Shown in pieces: positions 8,712 to 16,422 of a stretch of DNA of 64,000 nucleotides (position 1 is its first letter; each line of letters opens with the position of its first letter). The notes under the pieces are model-generated. The model was not told where the DNA came from. It saw only the letters and a program-made list of their open reading frames with translations, and did no database searches. A program made the position numbers and the translations under genes. The stretch is from Chromatiaceae bacterium (GTDB lineage: Bacteria; Pseudomonadota; Gammaproteobacteria; Chromatiales; Chromatiaceae), in contig JACKMT010000004.1 of the NCBI GenBank assembly GCA_024235255.1, positions 124,001-188,000 on the forward strand. The letters are read 5' to 3'.

Positions 8712-9434
8712 ATGCAATCGAAATTTAAACGGCTGGCAGTGATTTTGGCATTGGCGATGAGCGGTCCGGCAACGGTGAGCGCTGCGACGCTCTACTACGA
8801 CAATATCTCGAGCTTGAATTACAGTGGTGATTCCTCTCAGACAATATCCGCTGGAAAGTATGCTGCAAATCAATTCTCTACCGCCGATCTGCGCACTGCA
8901 CCATCAGGCGGGGGTGCTGCAGCAACCTGTGGCACATTGGGCTGTCTCATGGGAGAGATTACCCTGGTACTGAGGACGAATCCTGCGGCAAGTCTGCCGG
9001 CATCCTCAATTTTCGATAATTTTTATTTAACCGTTCATTACGATAACGGTAACACGATGGGGAGTTCTCTTACTCCGTCATCCAGCAGACCCATAGCCAA
9101 TCCCAACAGTACCGTGGATGGCAATTATAACACCTACGTGTTTCAGCCATTAGTCGATATCGTGCTGCACGACAGCACTAAATACTGGCTCAGCCTGACC
9201 AGCAATTGGACTGCTGGTGGTGTTAGTAAAATTTTATGGCGAGACGGAACCTTGGCCGGTGGATTGGAAGAGTACAACGCGTTTGGATTCCCGATCAACG
9301 TTAGCGGCAGCGCATTGGCGATGAGCTTTCAGGCAACCCCCAATATCTCGGCGGTGCCGATCCCCGGAGCAATGTGGCTGATGGGAAGTGCGCTGATCGG
9401 ATTTGCCGGTTGGGGCCGCAGAACGGCGGTATGA
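8712..9434 (+). CDS. PEP-CTERM sorting domain protein (exported)
   Basis: Exported protein of 240 residues. A signal peptide (about 1-24, ending VSAAT) is followed by a beta-rich middle region with many Ser/Thr/Asn and aromatic residues. The C-terminus is a PEP-CTERM sorting signal: VPIPGAMWLMGSALIGFAGW and then a basic RR tail, with the Pro of the PEP position, a membrane helix and basic end all visible. This signal is recognised by exosortase, usually for export to surface matrix or exopolysaccharide. The middle resembles the loosely defined choice-anchor domains. AGGAG 9 nt before the ATG sets the start. Two sigma-54-type modules lie upstream. Binding partner or substrate unknown. Confidence 0.85.
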   Translation: MQSKFKRLAVILALAMSGPATVSAATLYYDNISSLNYSGDSSQTISAGKYAANQFSTADLRTAPSGGGAAATCGTLGCLMGEITLVLRTNPAASLPASSIFDNFYLTVHYDNGNTMGSSLTPSSSRPIANPNSTVDGNYNTYVFQPLVDIVLHDSTKYWLSLTSNWTAGGVSKILWRDGTLAGGLEEYNAFGFPINVSGSALAMSFQATPNISAVPIPGAMWLMGSALIGFAGWGRRTAV

Positions 9435-9449
9435 CGACAAATTAAAGAG

Positions 9450-9550
9450 CATACCTCAGGGTGAGGTTGCAGGGTTTATCCGACTTGACTCCGCCGCTGT
9501 TTCGGTGCGGTAGCCTTACGGCCAACAGAGTTGGGTGACCCAAGGTATAC
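9450..9550 (+). other. Candidate structured RNA element before the first paralogue
   Basis: Dense in short inverted repeats. ACCTCA/TGAGGT (9453-9467) is a 6-bp stem with a GGG loop. ATACCT (9451-9456) can instead pair with AGGTAT (9543-9548), closing the whole element. Inside are GCC-TTAC-GGC (9513-9522) and TTGGG-TGA-CCCAA (9531-9543), with CCAAC/GTTGG (9522-9534) as an alternative to the latter. It does not match a known riboswitch consensus that I can recall; c-di-GMP types were considered. The mutually exclusive stems suggest possible switching between the PEP-CTERM gene and the 9659 gene. Confidence 0.3.
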
Positions 9551-9658
9551 AGGGACGGAAATGAATTGAGCAGTCCAGCTCAATCTGGATAGTCTTAAGT
9601 TTAACCAGACTGTTCGGTTTATATGATGCAATACTAATAAACTACGCAGGAGATTCAC

Positions 9659-10534
9659 ATGACTAAAATTAAAATGTTAGCAGCCGCTGTGGCGGTAGCC
9701 AGTGTTTCGACCATCGCTGTTGCGGCTCCGCCTGCAGCTCCGACTGTATATGACAACGGCCCAATGTCGCCTTTCGTCAATCAGACCAACCTGTCTGAGC
9801 AGGAAAGAGTCGCCTATGCGCTGTTGGAAGGCATGATGCAGGCTGCTGAAGGTTATGTTCACGCTAATGGCTGCCCGGCCAGCAAACTCGAACTGCCTCT
9901 GTCTGTCTACTCTGACGCACTTGGCAGCCCGAAGATCCTGGGTGACGCCAGCCTCGGTTCTGCGCCGAACATCTTCAAGCTGCTTGCTGTAGCCGACAAC
10001 GCGGGCTCCTTCAGAGGCCAGTTCATCGACGTAACGCAGAATCCTGCTCCGGCTGCCCAGTTCATCAATGGCAAACCGACGGCAAACTTCGTTAACAAGA
10101 TGACCTACAACTCTGCCAACAACATGATGGTCGGCCAGATGGCAGTGGACACCCTCGGCATCAACGGTCAGCTGAACAGCTTCACCGGCTATGTCATCAA
10201 AGACTTCTACAAGGGTGAGGACAAGCGTCCTGCCGGTGGTGACAACGAGTTGTTCCTGATCATCGACTGGGGTCTGCAGTCCCTGTCCAAGGAAGACTAT
10301 CCTGTCGAGAAGTACTGGCAGCGTTCGAAGGTCCGTCGTTCTGACGGTGGCAACGGACAGACCGTGTTCGTGAAGGATCGTCTGGTAGGTGTTACCCCAT
10401 GCCGTATCACTGTCGCTCTGGCAGGACAGAATGGACCGGGTATCTTCCAGCAGAGCGGCAAGATGTACATCGAGAATGTTACTCCTATCACTGCTTCCGC
10501 AGAACTGACAGCTGTTGTCAGCCCCGCTCCGTAA
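9659..10534 (+). CDS. Exported protein of unknown family, tandem paralogue 1
   Basis: Unrecognised 291-residue exported protein, first of three tandem paralogues. A signal peptide ends in AVA (cleavage near residue 22), followed by a Pro/Ala-rich start. Two cysteines conserved in all three copies (Cys72 in NGCP, Cys248 in PCRI) could form a disulfide. Shared blocks are LPLSVYSDALGSP, GDASLGSAPNIF, YNSANNMMVGQMAVDTLGIN, LNSFTGYVIKDFYKGED and YPVEKYWQRSKVRRSD. AGGAG 7 nt before the ATG sets the start. Arginine codons here are mostly CGT, unlike paralogue 3 (CGC/AGG), suggesting this copy is the most highly expressed. It ends with a strong terminator. It has no own sigma-54 site, so it may be co-transcribed with the PEP-CTERM gene 225 bp upstream. 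Confidence 0.75.
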   Translation: MTKIKMLAAAVAVASVSTIAVAAPPAAPTVYDNGPMSPFVNQTNLSEQERVAYALLEGMMQAAEGYVHANGCPASKLELPLSVYSDALGSPKILGDASLGSAPNIFKLLAVADNAGSFRGQFIDVTQNPAPAAQFINGKPTANFVNKMTYNSANNMMVGQMAVDTLGINGQLNSFTGYVIKDFYKGEDKRPAGGDNELFLIIDWGLQSLSKEDYPVEKYWQRSKVRRSDGGNGQTVFVKDRLVGVTPCRITVALAGQNGPGIFQQSGKMYIENVTPITASAELTAVVSPAP

Positions 10535-10575
10535 TCGAGCTTGATCGAGCGTAATTGAGCTTAGCTCAGACCAGA

Positions 10576-10606
10576 AACCGCCCGGCGTAAGCCGGGCGGT
10601 TTTTTT
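10576..10606 (+). terminator. Rho-independent terminator after paralogue 1
   Basis: Perfect 11-bp stem, AACCGCCCGGC (10576-10586) and its complement (10591-10601), with a GTAA loop and a run of seven Ts. It closes the unit containing the first paralogue, so paralogue 2 needs its own promoter. Confidence 0.95.
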
Positions 10607-10621
10607 ATGAAATAGAAGTGG

Positions 10622-10638
10622 TGTCAGTTTGCTTAACA
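10622..10638 (+). promoter_or_regulatory. Putative activator site, module C (TGTCA-N7-TAACA)
   Basis: TGTCA-N7-TAACA begins 16 bp after the terminator of paralogue 1 and 92 bp before the GG of the promoter at 10712. Downstream bases (GCTTGCGTGT) closely match those of module D (GCTTTCGTGT). Confidence 0.55.
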
Positions 10639-10711
10639 GCTTGCGTGTTTTAGCAGTATTATTTATCCGAGGAAGTTATAAAAAACTAATGAATACAAAT
10701 AGTTAATAATA

Positions 10712-10728
10712 TCGGTACTATAATTGCT
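10712..10728 (+). promoter_or_regulatory. Sigma-54-type promoter of paralogue 2, module C
   Basis: TCGGTACTATAATTGCT: GG at 10714-10715, 10 nt, GC at 10726-10727, with a good TTGCT -12 half and a weaker -24 half. It is preceded by AGTTAATAATA, which recurs nearly unchanged before the module D promoter (TAGTTAATAGTATA). The leader to the ATG is about 190 nt. Confidence 0.55.
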
Positions 10729-10923
10729 TAGTTTTTTATACCAGGCATCGATTGAGATTAACAGGTCGGTAAAGTGACGTGGTTACCGGTGATATTGGTG
10801 GCCGTCCGGTCGTGTTCAATTGATATTCTGGTGTTGTCCTTGGGTAGTCCGCTAAACATGATGCGAACAGCATTTTGCTAAACAACATAACAACGCAAAA
10901 ATAAAAATATGCAGGAGATTCAG

Positions 10924-11817
10924 ATGGCTAAGATTAAAATAATAGCAACCGCAGTAGCGGTGGCAAGCACCTCGACTATGGCCATAGCCGCTCCGCCTGC
11001 AGCTCCGATTGTCTACCACGTCGGCCCGTTTTCACCGTCCCTCAGCCAGACCAACCTGTCGGAACAGGAGAGAGTCGCCTATGCGCTGCTGGAAGGGATG
11101 ATGCAGGCAGCTGAAGGTTATATTCATGCCAATGGCTGTCCGACCAGCAAGCTCGAACTGCCTCTCTCAGTCTATTCCGACGCGCTTGGTAGTCCAAAGA
11201 TCCTGGGTGACGCCAGCCTCGGTTCTGCTCCGAACATCTTCAAACTGAACGCCGTAGCCGACAATTCAGGCTCCTTCAGAGGCCAGTTCATCGATGTAAC
11301 GCAGAGCCTTGCTCCGCTTGCCCAATTCATCAATGGCAAACCGACGGCAAACTTCGTCAACAAGATGATCTACAACTCTGCCAATAACATGATGGTCGGT
11401 CAGATGGCAGTGGACACCCTTGGCATCAACGGTCAGTTGAACAGCTTCACGGGGTACGTCATCAAGGACTTTTACCAAGGAGAGGATAATAGGGAACCAG
11501 GTGGTGATGATATTCTGATTGGCGATAGTGATCTATTCCTGATTATCGATTGGGGTCTGCAGTCTCTGTCCAAGGAGGGCTATCCGGTCGAAAAGTACTG
11601 GCAGCGTTCCAAAGTGCGTCGCTCGGACGGCGGTCAGGGACAAACCGTATTTGTAAAGGATCGCCTGGTCGGTGTTACTCCCTGCCGCATCACTGTTAGT
11701 CTGGCAGGGTTGAACGGACCAAGCCTCTTTCAGCAAAGCGGCAAGCTGATCATTGAGTATGTTGCGCCTGCTGCCGGATCGGCAGAGTTGGACGCGGTTG
11801 TCAGTCCCGCTCCTTAA
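10924..11817 (+). CDS. Exported protein of unknown family, tandem paralogue 2
   Basis: Second paralogue, 297 residues from the ATG at 10924. That start keeps the same GCAGGAGATTCA spacing as paralogue 1; the ATG at 10909 lacks a ribosome-binding site. The signal peptide ends in AIA. Most of the mature protein is nearly identical to paralogue 1, including both cysteines, SLGSAPNIFK, YNSANNMMVGQMAVD and YWQRSKVRRSDGG. The N-terminal 20 mature residues and a 6-residue insertion (ILIGDS, near residue 200) differ. It has its own sigma-54-type module C. Function unknown; the conserved core and the exported location suggest a structural or binding role at the surface. Confidence 0.75.
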   Translation: MAKIKIIATAVAVASTSTMAIAAPPAAPIVYHVGPFSPSLSQTNLSEQERVAYALLEGMMQAAEGYIHANGCPTSKLELPLSVYSDALGSPKILGDASLGSAPNIFKLNAVADNSGSFRGQFIDVTQSLAPLAQFINGKPTANFVNKMIYNSANNMMVGQMAVDTLGINGQLNSFTGYVIKDFYQGEDNREPGGDDILIGDSDLFLIIDWGLQSLSKEGYPVEKYWQRSKVRRSDGGQGQTVFVKDRLVGVTPCRITVSLAGLNGPSLFQQSGKLIIEYVAPAAGSAELDAVVSPAP

Positions 11818-11843
11818 ACCGGGTAAAGCTCAAACCGGATACA

Positions 11844-11861
11844 GCCTGGCGTGAGCCAGGC
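11844..11861 (+). repeat. Terminator-like hairpin without T-tract after paralogue 2
   Basis: GCCTGGC-GTGA-GCCAGGC is a perfect 7-bp stem at the same place, and with a related sequence, as the strong terminator of paralogue 1, but it is followed by AGTCAC rather than Ts. It is probably a decayed terminator, allowing some read-through into paralogue 3. Confidence 0.65.
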
Positions 11862-11883
11862 AGTCACAATGAAATAAAAGTGG

Positions 11884-11900
11884 TGTCAATAAGTTTTACG
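11884..11900 (+). promoter_or_regulatory. Putative activator site, module D (TGTCA-N7-TTACG)
   Basis: TGTCA-N7-TTACG begins 91 bp before the GG of the promoter at 11973. A second TGTCA lies 24 bp further on (11908-11912). Confidence 0.55.
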
Positions 11901-11972
11901 GCTTTCGTGTCAAAGTGATTTGATAATGCGATAAAATCTAAAAAACACCATTAATTACAATTAGTTAATAGT

Positions 11973-11989
11973 ATAGGCACGTTGTTTGC
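11973..11989 (+). promoter_or_regulatory. Sigma-54-type promoter of paralogue 3, module D
   Basis: TAGGCACGTTGTTTGCT is close to the consensus in both halves: GGCACG at -24 and TTTGCT at -12, with GG (11975-11976) and GC (11987-11988) 10 nt apart. It lies about 200 nt before the ATG at 12191. Confidence 0.7.
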
Positions 11990-12190
11990 TTCATCATTTT
12001 TAGCCGCTGTGCCTGGCTGAAGCGACAATAGGTTGTTGGGGAGCATTTACCGATGATTCAGGCTCTCGTCGGTGACAGGTTCCGGCATTTGGAATATCGA
12101 CCACGGGTAGTCCGGAAGCAGGGTAAGAATAGGATTCAACGACGCAGTATCAAGGTTTAAAGAATTAATAAAAATGAGCAGGGTACTCAC

Positions 12191-13066
12191 ATGACAAGGC
12201 TTTCCATAATTGCAACAGCAATTATGGTTGCTGTCGTTTCGGCACCGGCGCACACTGCAGCTCCGGAGGCGCCTGCGCTCTATGCCACCGGGCCTTTTTC
12301 GCCCAGAACGGCGACGACCAGCCTGTCGGTCCATGAAAGAACCGCCTTTGCGCTGTTGGAAGGCATCTTGCAGAGTGTGGAGAGCTACGTCCACGCAAAC
12401 GGCTGTCCCACCACTGCTGTCTCACTTCCGCTGGAGGTGTACTCGGATGCATTTGGCAGTCCAAATATTGTTGGGGACGCCAGCCTCGGCAACGCCCCCG
12501 ACGTATTCAGGCTGGAAGCCGTAGCTGATAATGCGGGAAGTTTCCGAGGCCAGCATATCGATGTCAAACAGATGGTGCTTCCCGTGCTGCATTTCATCAA
12601 CGGAAAATTAACAGCGAACTATGTTGGCAGGATGACCTATAACTCTGCCAACAATATGATGGTCGGAAATATGGCGGTGGACACCATCGGCATCAATGGT
12701 CAGTTGAACAGCTTCACGGGCTACGTCGTCAAAGACTTTTACAAAGGCGAGGATAATAGGCAGACCGGCGGCGACAATGAGCTGTTCCTGATCCTCGACT
12801 GGGGTCTGCAGTTCCTCTCCAAGGAGAGTTATCCGGTAGAAAAATACTGGCAGCGCTCCAAAGTCAGGCGCTCCGACGCCGGCGAAGGAAAGACGGCGTT
12901 CGTGAAGGATCGCCTGGTCGGTGTTACCAAGTGCCGCATCGCAGCCGCACTGAGCGGATTAAACCAACCGGATATATTTTGGCAGAGCGGCACACTGAAA
13001 ATCTCACTGGTAGCGCCTGCCGATCCCGTTCCTGAATTCATTGCTATTCCCAGCCCGTCGCCATAG
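12191..13066 (+). CDS. Exported protein of unknown family, tandem paralogue 3
   Basis: Third and most diverged copy, 291 residues. The signal peptide ends in APAHTAA. It keeps both cysteines (NGCP, TKCRI) and the core blocks YNSANNMMVG.MAVDT.GINGQLNSFTGYV.KDFYKGEDNR and YPVEKYWQRSKVRRSD. It differs at the N-terminus (PEAPALYATGPFSP), in the segment around HFINGKLTANYVGRM and at the C-terminus. A weak AGCAGGG ribosome-binding site precedes the ATG. It has its own module D promoter. Loss of identity is spread along the gene, so this looks like an older duplication than the copy 1/copy 2 pair. Function unknown. Confidence 0.72.
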   Translation: MTRLSIIATAIMVAVVSAPAHTAAPEAPALYATGPFSPRTATTSLSVHERTAFALLEGILQSVESYVHANGCPTTAVSLPLEVYSDAFGSPNIVGDASLGNAPDVFRLEAVADNAGSFRGQHIDVKQMVLPVLHFINGKLTANYVGRMTYNSANNMMVGNMAVDTIGINGQLNSFTGYVVKDFYKGEDNRQTGGDNELFLILDWGLQFLSKESYPVEKYWQRSKVRRSDAGEGKTAFVKDRLVGVTKCRIAAALSGLNQPDIFWQSGTLKISLVAPADPVPEFIAIPSPSP

Positions 13067-13187
13067 TCGATGGTTATTGCATCCGAAAACCGGCTGGCTT
13101 GGGACAGTCGGTTTATTCGGCGACGGATATTTACGCTGACTGACAATTAGCAGCCGACTTTCCTGTTAAATTAAGCATATCCACCCA

Positions 13188-14411
13188 GTGAAGCTGCTCT
13201 TCGTTCACCAGAACTGCCCGGGTCAGTTCAAGCATCTGGCGCCTTTTTTTGCCGCCACGGCGGAGAATGAGGTGGTGTTCATCACCCGGCCGGGCAAGCC
13301 CGACTTGGCGGGTATCCGCAAAATCGAATACCGGCCGGCACGCCAACCAAGCGGCTCGACCCACCGCTATCTGCGCCTGACCGAGGAGGGGGTGCTCAAC
13401 GGCCAGGCGGTGGCGCGGGTGGCTATGGCACTGAAACGGGAGGGTTTTCGGCCGGATATCATCATCGCCCATGTCGGCTGGGGCGAGGCGCTCTACCTCA
13501 AGGAGGTGTGGGCCGACACGCCGTTGATCGGTTACTTCGAGTGGTACTATCGTGCACGCGGCAGCGATGTCGGATTCCTCGAACAGCAGCCGCCGGATCC
13601 GGATACTGCCTGCCGCATACAGACCCGCAACAGCCTGCATCTGATGAATCTCGAACTGGCGGACTGGGGCATCACCCCCACCCACTGGCAGTGGCAACAA
13701 CATCCGGATGGCTACCGGCAGCGCATCTCGATCATCCATGAGGGGCTGGACACCGACCGGATAAAACCCGACGCCGAGGCCAGCGGGAGTGTCAGACAGG
13801 GGCTGCGTCTAACGGCAGGCGATGAGGTGGTCACCTACGTCGCGCGCAACCTGGAGCCCTACCGGGGATTCCCAACCTTCATGCGCGCCGCTGGGATCAT
13901 ACTCGGGCGTCGGCCAAAAACGCATATCCTGGTGGTGGGGGCGGATGGCGTAAGCTACGGTCAGCGTCCCGCGGATGGATGCTGCTACCGGGAGCTGCTG
14001 CTGCAAGAGGTCGACCTGGACCTGGCGCGGATCCATTTTCTTGGCCGGATCGAGTACCAGCAATTTCTGCGGGTACTGCAGCTTTCGGCTGCGCACATCT
14101 ATCTGACTGTGCCCTTTGTCCTCTCCTGGTCCATGCTCGAAGCGATGGCTGCCGGTTGCTTGGTGATTGGCTCCCGTACGCCGCCGGTGGAAGAGGTGAT
14201 CCGGGATGGCCACAACGGCCTGCTGGTGGACTTTTTCTCCCCGCAGGAGGTGGCGGATGCGGTCGACCGGGTGCTCGATCATCCCGACCGGATGGCGTCA
14301 CTGCGCCGGGCGGCGAGGGAGACGATAGTTCAGCGCTACTCGCTTGAAATCTGCCTGCCGCAGCAGGTCAGGTTGATCGAACAGCTGGTCAGAGATTTTA
14401 CACCGCAGTGA
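13188..14411 (+). CDS. Glycosyltransferase family 4 protein
   Basis: Likely cytoplasmic or membrane-associated retaining glycosyltransferase of the GT4 type, 407 residues. The N-terminal half is a Rossmann-like acceptor domain (MKLLFVHQNCPGQF, FRPDIIIAHVGWGEALYL). The C-terminal donor domain carries the GT4 pattern RNLEPYRGFPTFMRA, IHFLGRIEYQQF and the SMLEAMAAGCLVIGSRTPPVEEVI signature, where E binds the nucleotide sugar. The start is GTG at 13188 with no strong ribosome-binding site. It stands alone after the exported paralogue block. Involvement in exopolysaccharide, which PEP-CTERM proteins often accompany, is a contextual guess only; donor and acceptor are unknown. Confidence 0.85.
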   Translation: MKLLFVHQNCPGQFKHLAPFFAATAENEVVFITRPGKPDLAGIRKIEYRPARQPSGSTHRYLRLTEEGVLNGQAVARVAMALKREGFRPDIIIAHVGWGEALYLKEVWADTPLIGYFEWYYRARGSDVGFLEQQPPDPDTACRIQTRNSLHLMNLELADWGITPTHWQWQQHPDGYRQRISIIHEGLDTDRIKPDAEASGSVRQGLRLTAGDEVVTYVARNLEPYRGFPTFMRAAGIILGRRPKTHILVVGADGVSYGQRPADGCCYRELLLQEVDLDLARIHFLGRIEYQQFLRVLQLSAAHIYLTVPFVLSWSMLEAMAAGCLVIGSRTPPVEEVIRDGHNGLLVDFFSPQEVADAVDRVLDHPDRMASLRRAARETIVQRYSLEICLPQQVRLIEQLVRDFTPQ

Positions 14412-14481
14412 CGGGTGTGCTCCCGGCAATGGCAGAAAACCCCGAAGCAGGATCGACCGTACCGCTCATTTTCATACCGCT

Positions 14482-15084
14482 CTACCCGATGCTTGCAAGA
14501 ATCTGATCCAACTCGCCTTTGTTCAGGCGGATATGCAATCCGCTGATTTCAAAGATGCGCTGCAGCAGCGTGGTGAAAGGCTCACCGCCACTGTCGCACG
14601 GACGGGCTTCAAAGCACTCGTAATAGGCCTCCGCGATGACGCCGATAAAATGTTTTTCCGCGTCGCCCAGACCGTTTTCAGTGGGAACCGGCCGCTGACC
14701 GGCCTTGCAGACCGAGGCGATGCGCGTCAGTTCGGCGACAACCGCGTCGAGGTAGGCTTGATCGTGAACCCGGGCAAATGGGTCTTGCCCGGTGAGGCTA
14801 TTCAACAACGACAGGCGGCTGGCCTCCGGCAGCTGTCCGAGTTGGCTTGCGACCGCTGCCAGCTCCTGTGACAACTGCTCCAGTTCCGGAGCCGGAGACT
14901 CCGGCACAGGCTTCTCCGGTTGCCCGGAAGTTCCCTGATTCTCATACTCGGCCAGTTCATACTCCAGTGCGATAATAAAGATCCGCACACCCTCGTCATC
15001 GCCGATGTTGAGCGCTTTAAGTGCCTGCTCAACGGCCCCATTTTGTTCCGGCGTAAAGTAGCGTGGTGCCATGAAGCGGGTCAT
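14482..15084 (-). CDS. Hypothetical protein, 200 residues
   Basis: Not recognised. It is a soluble, acidic, mostly helical protein with no signal peptide or membrane segment. The N-terminal part (MAPRYFTPEQNGAVEQALKALNIGDDEGVRIF) is followed by a Pro/Glu-rich hinge (about 55-70) and a helical C-terminal domain (FIGVIAEAYYECFEARP...LLQRIFEISGLHI). Two methionines compete for the start, at 15084 and four codons later. It is convergent with the glycosyltransferase and stands alone. Codon use looks like that of its neighbours, so it is probably a real gene. Confidence 0.65.
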   Translation of the reverse strand: MTRFMAPRYFTPEQNGAVEQALKALNIGDDEGVRIFIIALEYELAEYENQGTSGQPEKPVPESPAPELEQLSQELAAVASQLGQLPEASRLSLLNSLTGQDPFARVHDQAYLDAVVAELTRIASVCKAGQRPVPTENGLGDAEKHFIGVIAEAYYECFEARPCDSGGEPFTTLLQRIFEISGLHIRLNKGELDQILASIG

Positions 15085-15235
15085 GATCGGTCCTTCGGCT
15101 GGTCGGGATTGTCGCCGGAGAAACTAACACTATCCGCGGCCGAAGTCTTGTAGCGGGTTTTAACGGAAGTTGCACGCGGCAAGTCGCTGGGTTGGCGAGT
15201 GCATGCGTTATGGCCGGCAATTCCGGCAATGAAGG

Positions 15236-15259
15236 GATCCCGCTGCGTCCAGCGGGATC
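15236..15259. repeat. Perfect hairpin in the intergenic region
   Basis: GATCCCGCTG-CGTC-CAGCGGGATC, a 10-bp perfect stem. No T-tract follows on either strand, so terminator function for the small minus-strand gene at 15315 is possible but unproven. Confidence 0.6.
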
Positions 15260-15314
15260 TTCAAGGGTTATCTCATCTTCTTTTTGCTTTCCGTCCTGTG
15301 ACGGGGTAAGGGGA

Positions 15315-15518
15315 TCAGCCCCAGCTGTAGATAACCATGCGGTAAGAGTCAGGATCTTTGGTTTTCAGCGTTTCCAGCTGTGGTGGGTATACCTCTTCGG
15401 ACTGGAATAGCGGAATCCGCTGCTCGCGGGAAGCAGCATCTAGATCGGTACGCCGGCCATAGATATAGGGAAGAATCTCGAATTCAGGAGCACTGTGGGT
15501 ATATTCGTCGTTTTTCAT
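15315..15518 (-). CDS. Small hypothetical protein, 67 residues
   Basis: Short acidic protein (MKNDEYTHSAPEFEILPYIY... ending MVIYSWG) with no signal or membrane segment. A moderate ribosome-binding site (AGGCGG) lies 7 nt before the ATG. Amino-acid composition is protein-like, rich in Glu, Asp, Pro and Tyr. Nothing in the sequence shows a function. It may be a conserved small protein or a chance reading frame. Confidence 0.4.
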   Translation of the reverse strand: MKNDEYTHSAPEFEILPYIYGRRTDLDAASREQRIPLFQSEEVYPPQLETLKTKDPDSYRMVIYSWG

Positions 15519-15681
15519 GTGAGCCGCCTGTGAGTTGTTTTTATACCAGTATCAGCAAATCATGTGCCAAAATTTAAAATGGTCTTATTTATCAGCGTGT
15601 TGTAAAAAATTTTTCGCGGGCAGCCGAGGTGTAGATCCGCGGGATGTAAAAAAATTCGACATAGTGACCAAAAAGTGCGGT

Positions 15682-16323
15682 TCAGGTGTCGGTGGCTTCG
15701 GACGCCAGCGGGATGAGGCCCCGACTTTGCAGCAGCCGTTCCACGGTTTCGACGATCGCCTGTGTCTGCGGATCGATCTCGATGTTGACCCGGTCGCCGG
15801 GCCGGCGTCCGCCGATGTTGGTTCTGGCCAGCGTTTCCGGTATCAGGTTGACGTCGAATTCCGCGCCGGACACCCGTCCAATCGTGAGACTGATGCCGTC
15901 GACGCCGATGTAACCCTTGGCAAACAGATAGCGGGAGAACTCCTCCGGCAGCAGGAATCTGATTTGATGGTTATTGTCGCTCCGGAACACTTCGATAACC
16001 TCCGCGGTGCAAATAATGTGGCCGGACATCTGATGACCCCCGATCTCATCGCCGAAACGCGCAGCGCGTTCGAAGTTGACCCGGTCACCCCGCTCAAGTG
16101 CTCCGAGGTTGGTGACGCGCAGCGTCTCCTGCATCAGATCAAACGTGACCAGGTCATCATGGATGGCGGTGACCGTAAGGCAGCAGCCGTTGTGTGCGAT
16201 CGAGGCACCAGGCTGCAGCCCCTGGATACTTTGCCGCGGAAAGCGCAACGTATGGGTGCGGAACGCTGTGCGTTCAATGATCTCCACAATCTCTGCTGTA
16301 CCTTCAACAATACCGGTAAACAT
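15682..16323 (-). CDS. ribE: Riboflavin synthase, alpha chain
   Basis: Catalyses the dismutation of two 6,7-dimethyl-8-ribityllumazine molecules to riboflavin in the cytoplasm. The 213 residues comprise two lumazine-binding barrels: MFTGIVEGTAEIVEI at the start and IICTAEVIEVFRSDNNHQI in the second repeat. NGCCLTVTAI and YIGVDGISLTIG are the ligand-binding segments of each half. The start MFTGIVE at 16323 is conserved in the family and has TGGAG 6 nt upstream; longer in-frame extensions upstream are spurious. It is divergent from the FAH-family hydrolase across 99 bp and not next to other rib genes here. Confidence 0.97.
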   Translation of the reverse strand: MFTGIVEGTAEIVEIIERTAFRTHTLRFPRQSIQGLQPGASIAHNGCCLTVTAIHDDLVTFDLMQETLRVTNLGALERGDRVNFERAARFGDEIGGHQMSGHIICTAEVIEVFRSDNNHQIRFLLPEEFSRYLFAKGYIGVDGISLTIGRVSGAEFDVNLIPETLARTNIGGRRPGDRVNIEIDPQTQAIVETVERLLQSRGLIPLASEATDT

Positions 16324-16422
16324 GACGCACTCCAGTAACAATAGACGGAGTGTCAATGATATCATCCGCGGTTGGTTCGATTGCCGATTGTGCGGTATTT
16401 CCCGGTTGAAGAGACACACGAA

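Noticed and set aside
9450..9550. c-di-GMP riboswitch before the first paralogue
   Set aside because: The GEMM core motifs (such as the ACGCAAAGCC segment) are not present; kept only as an unclassified structured region.
9435..9658. Own sigma-54 module for paralogue 1
   Set aside because: No GG-N10-GC with a TGTCA dyad at about 92 bp could be found here; co-transcription with the upstream PEP-CTERM gene is more likely.
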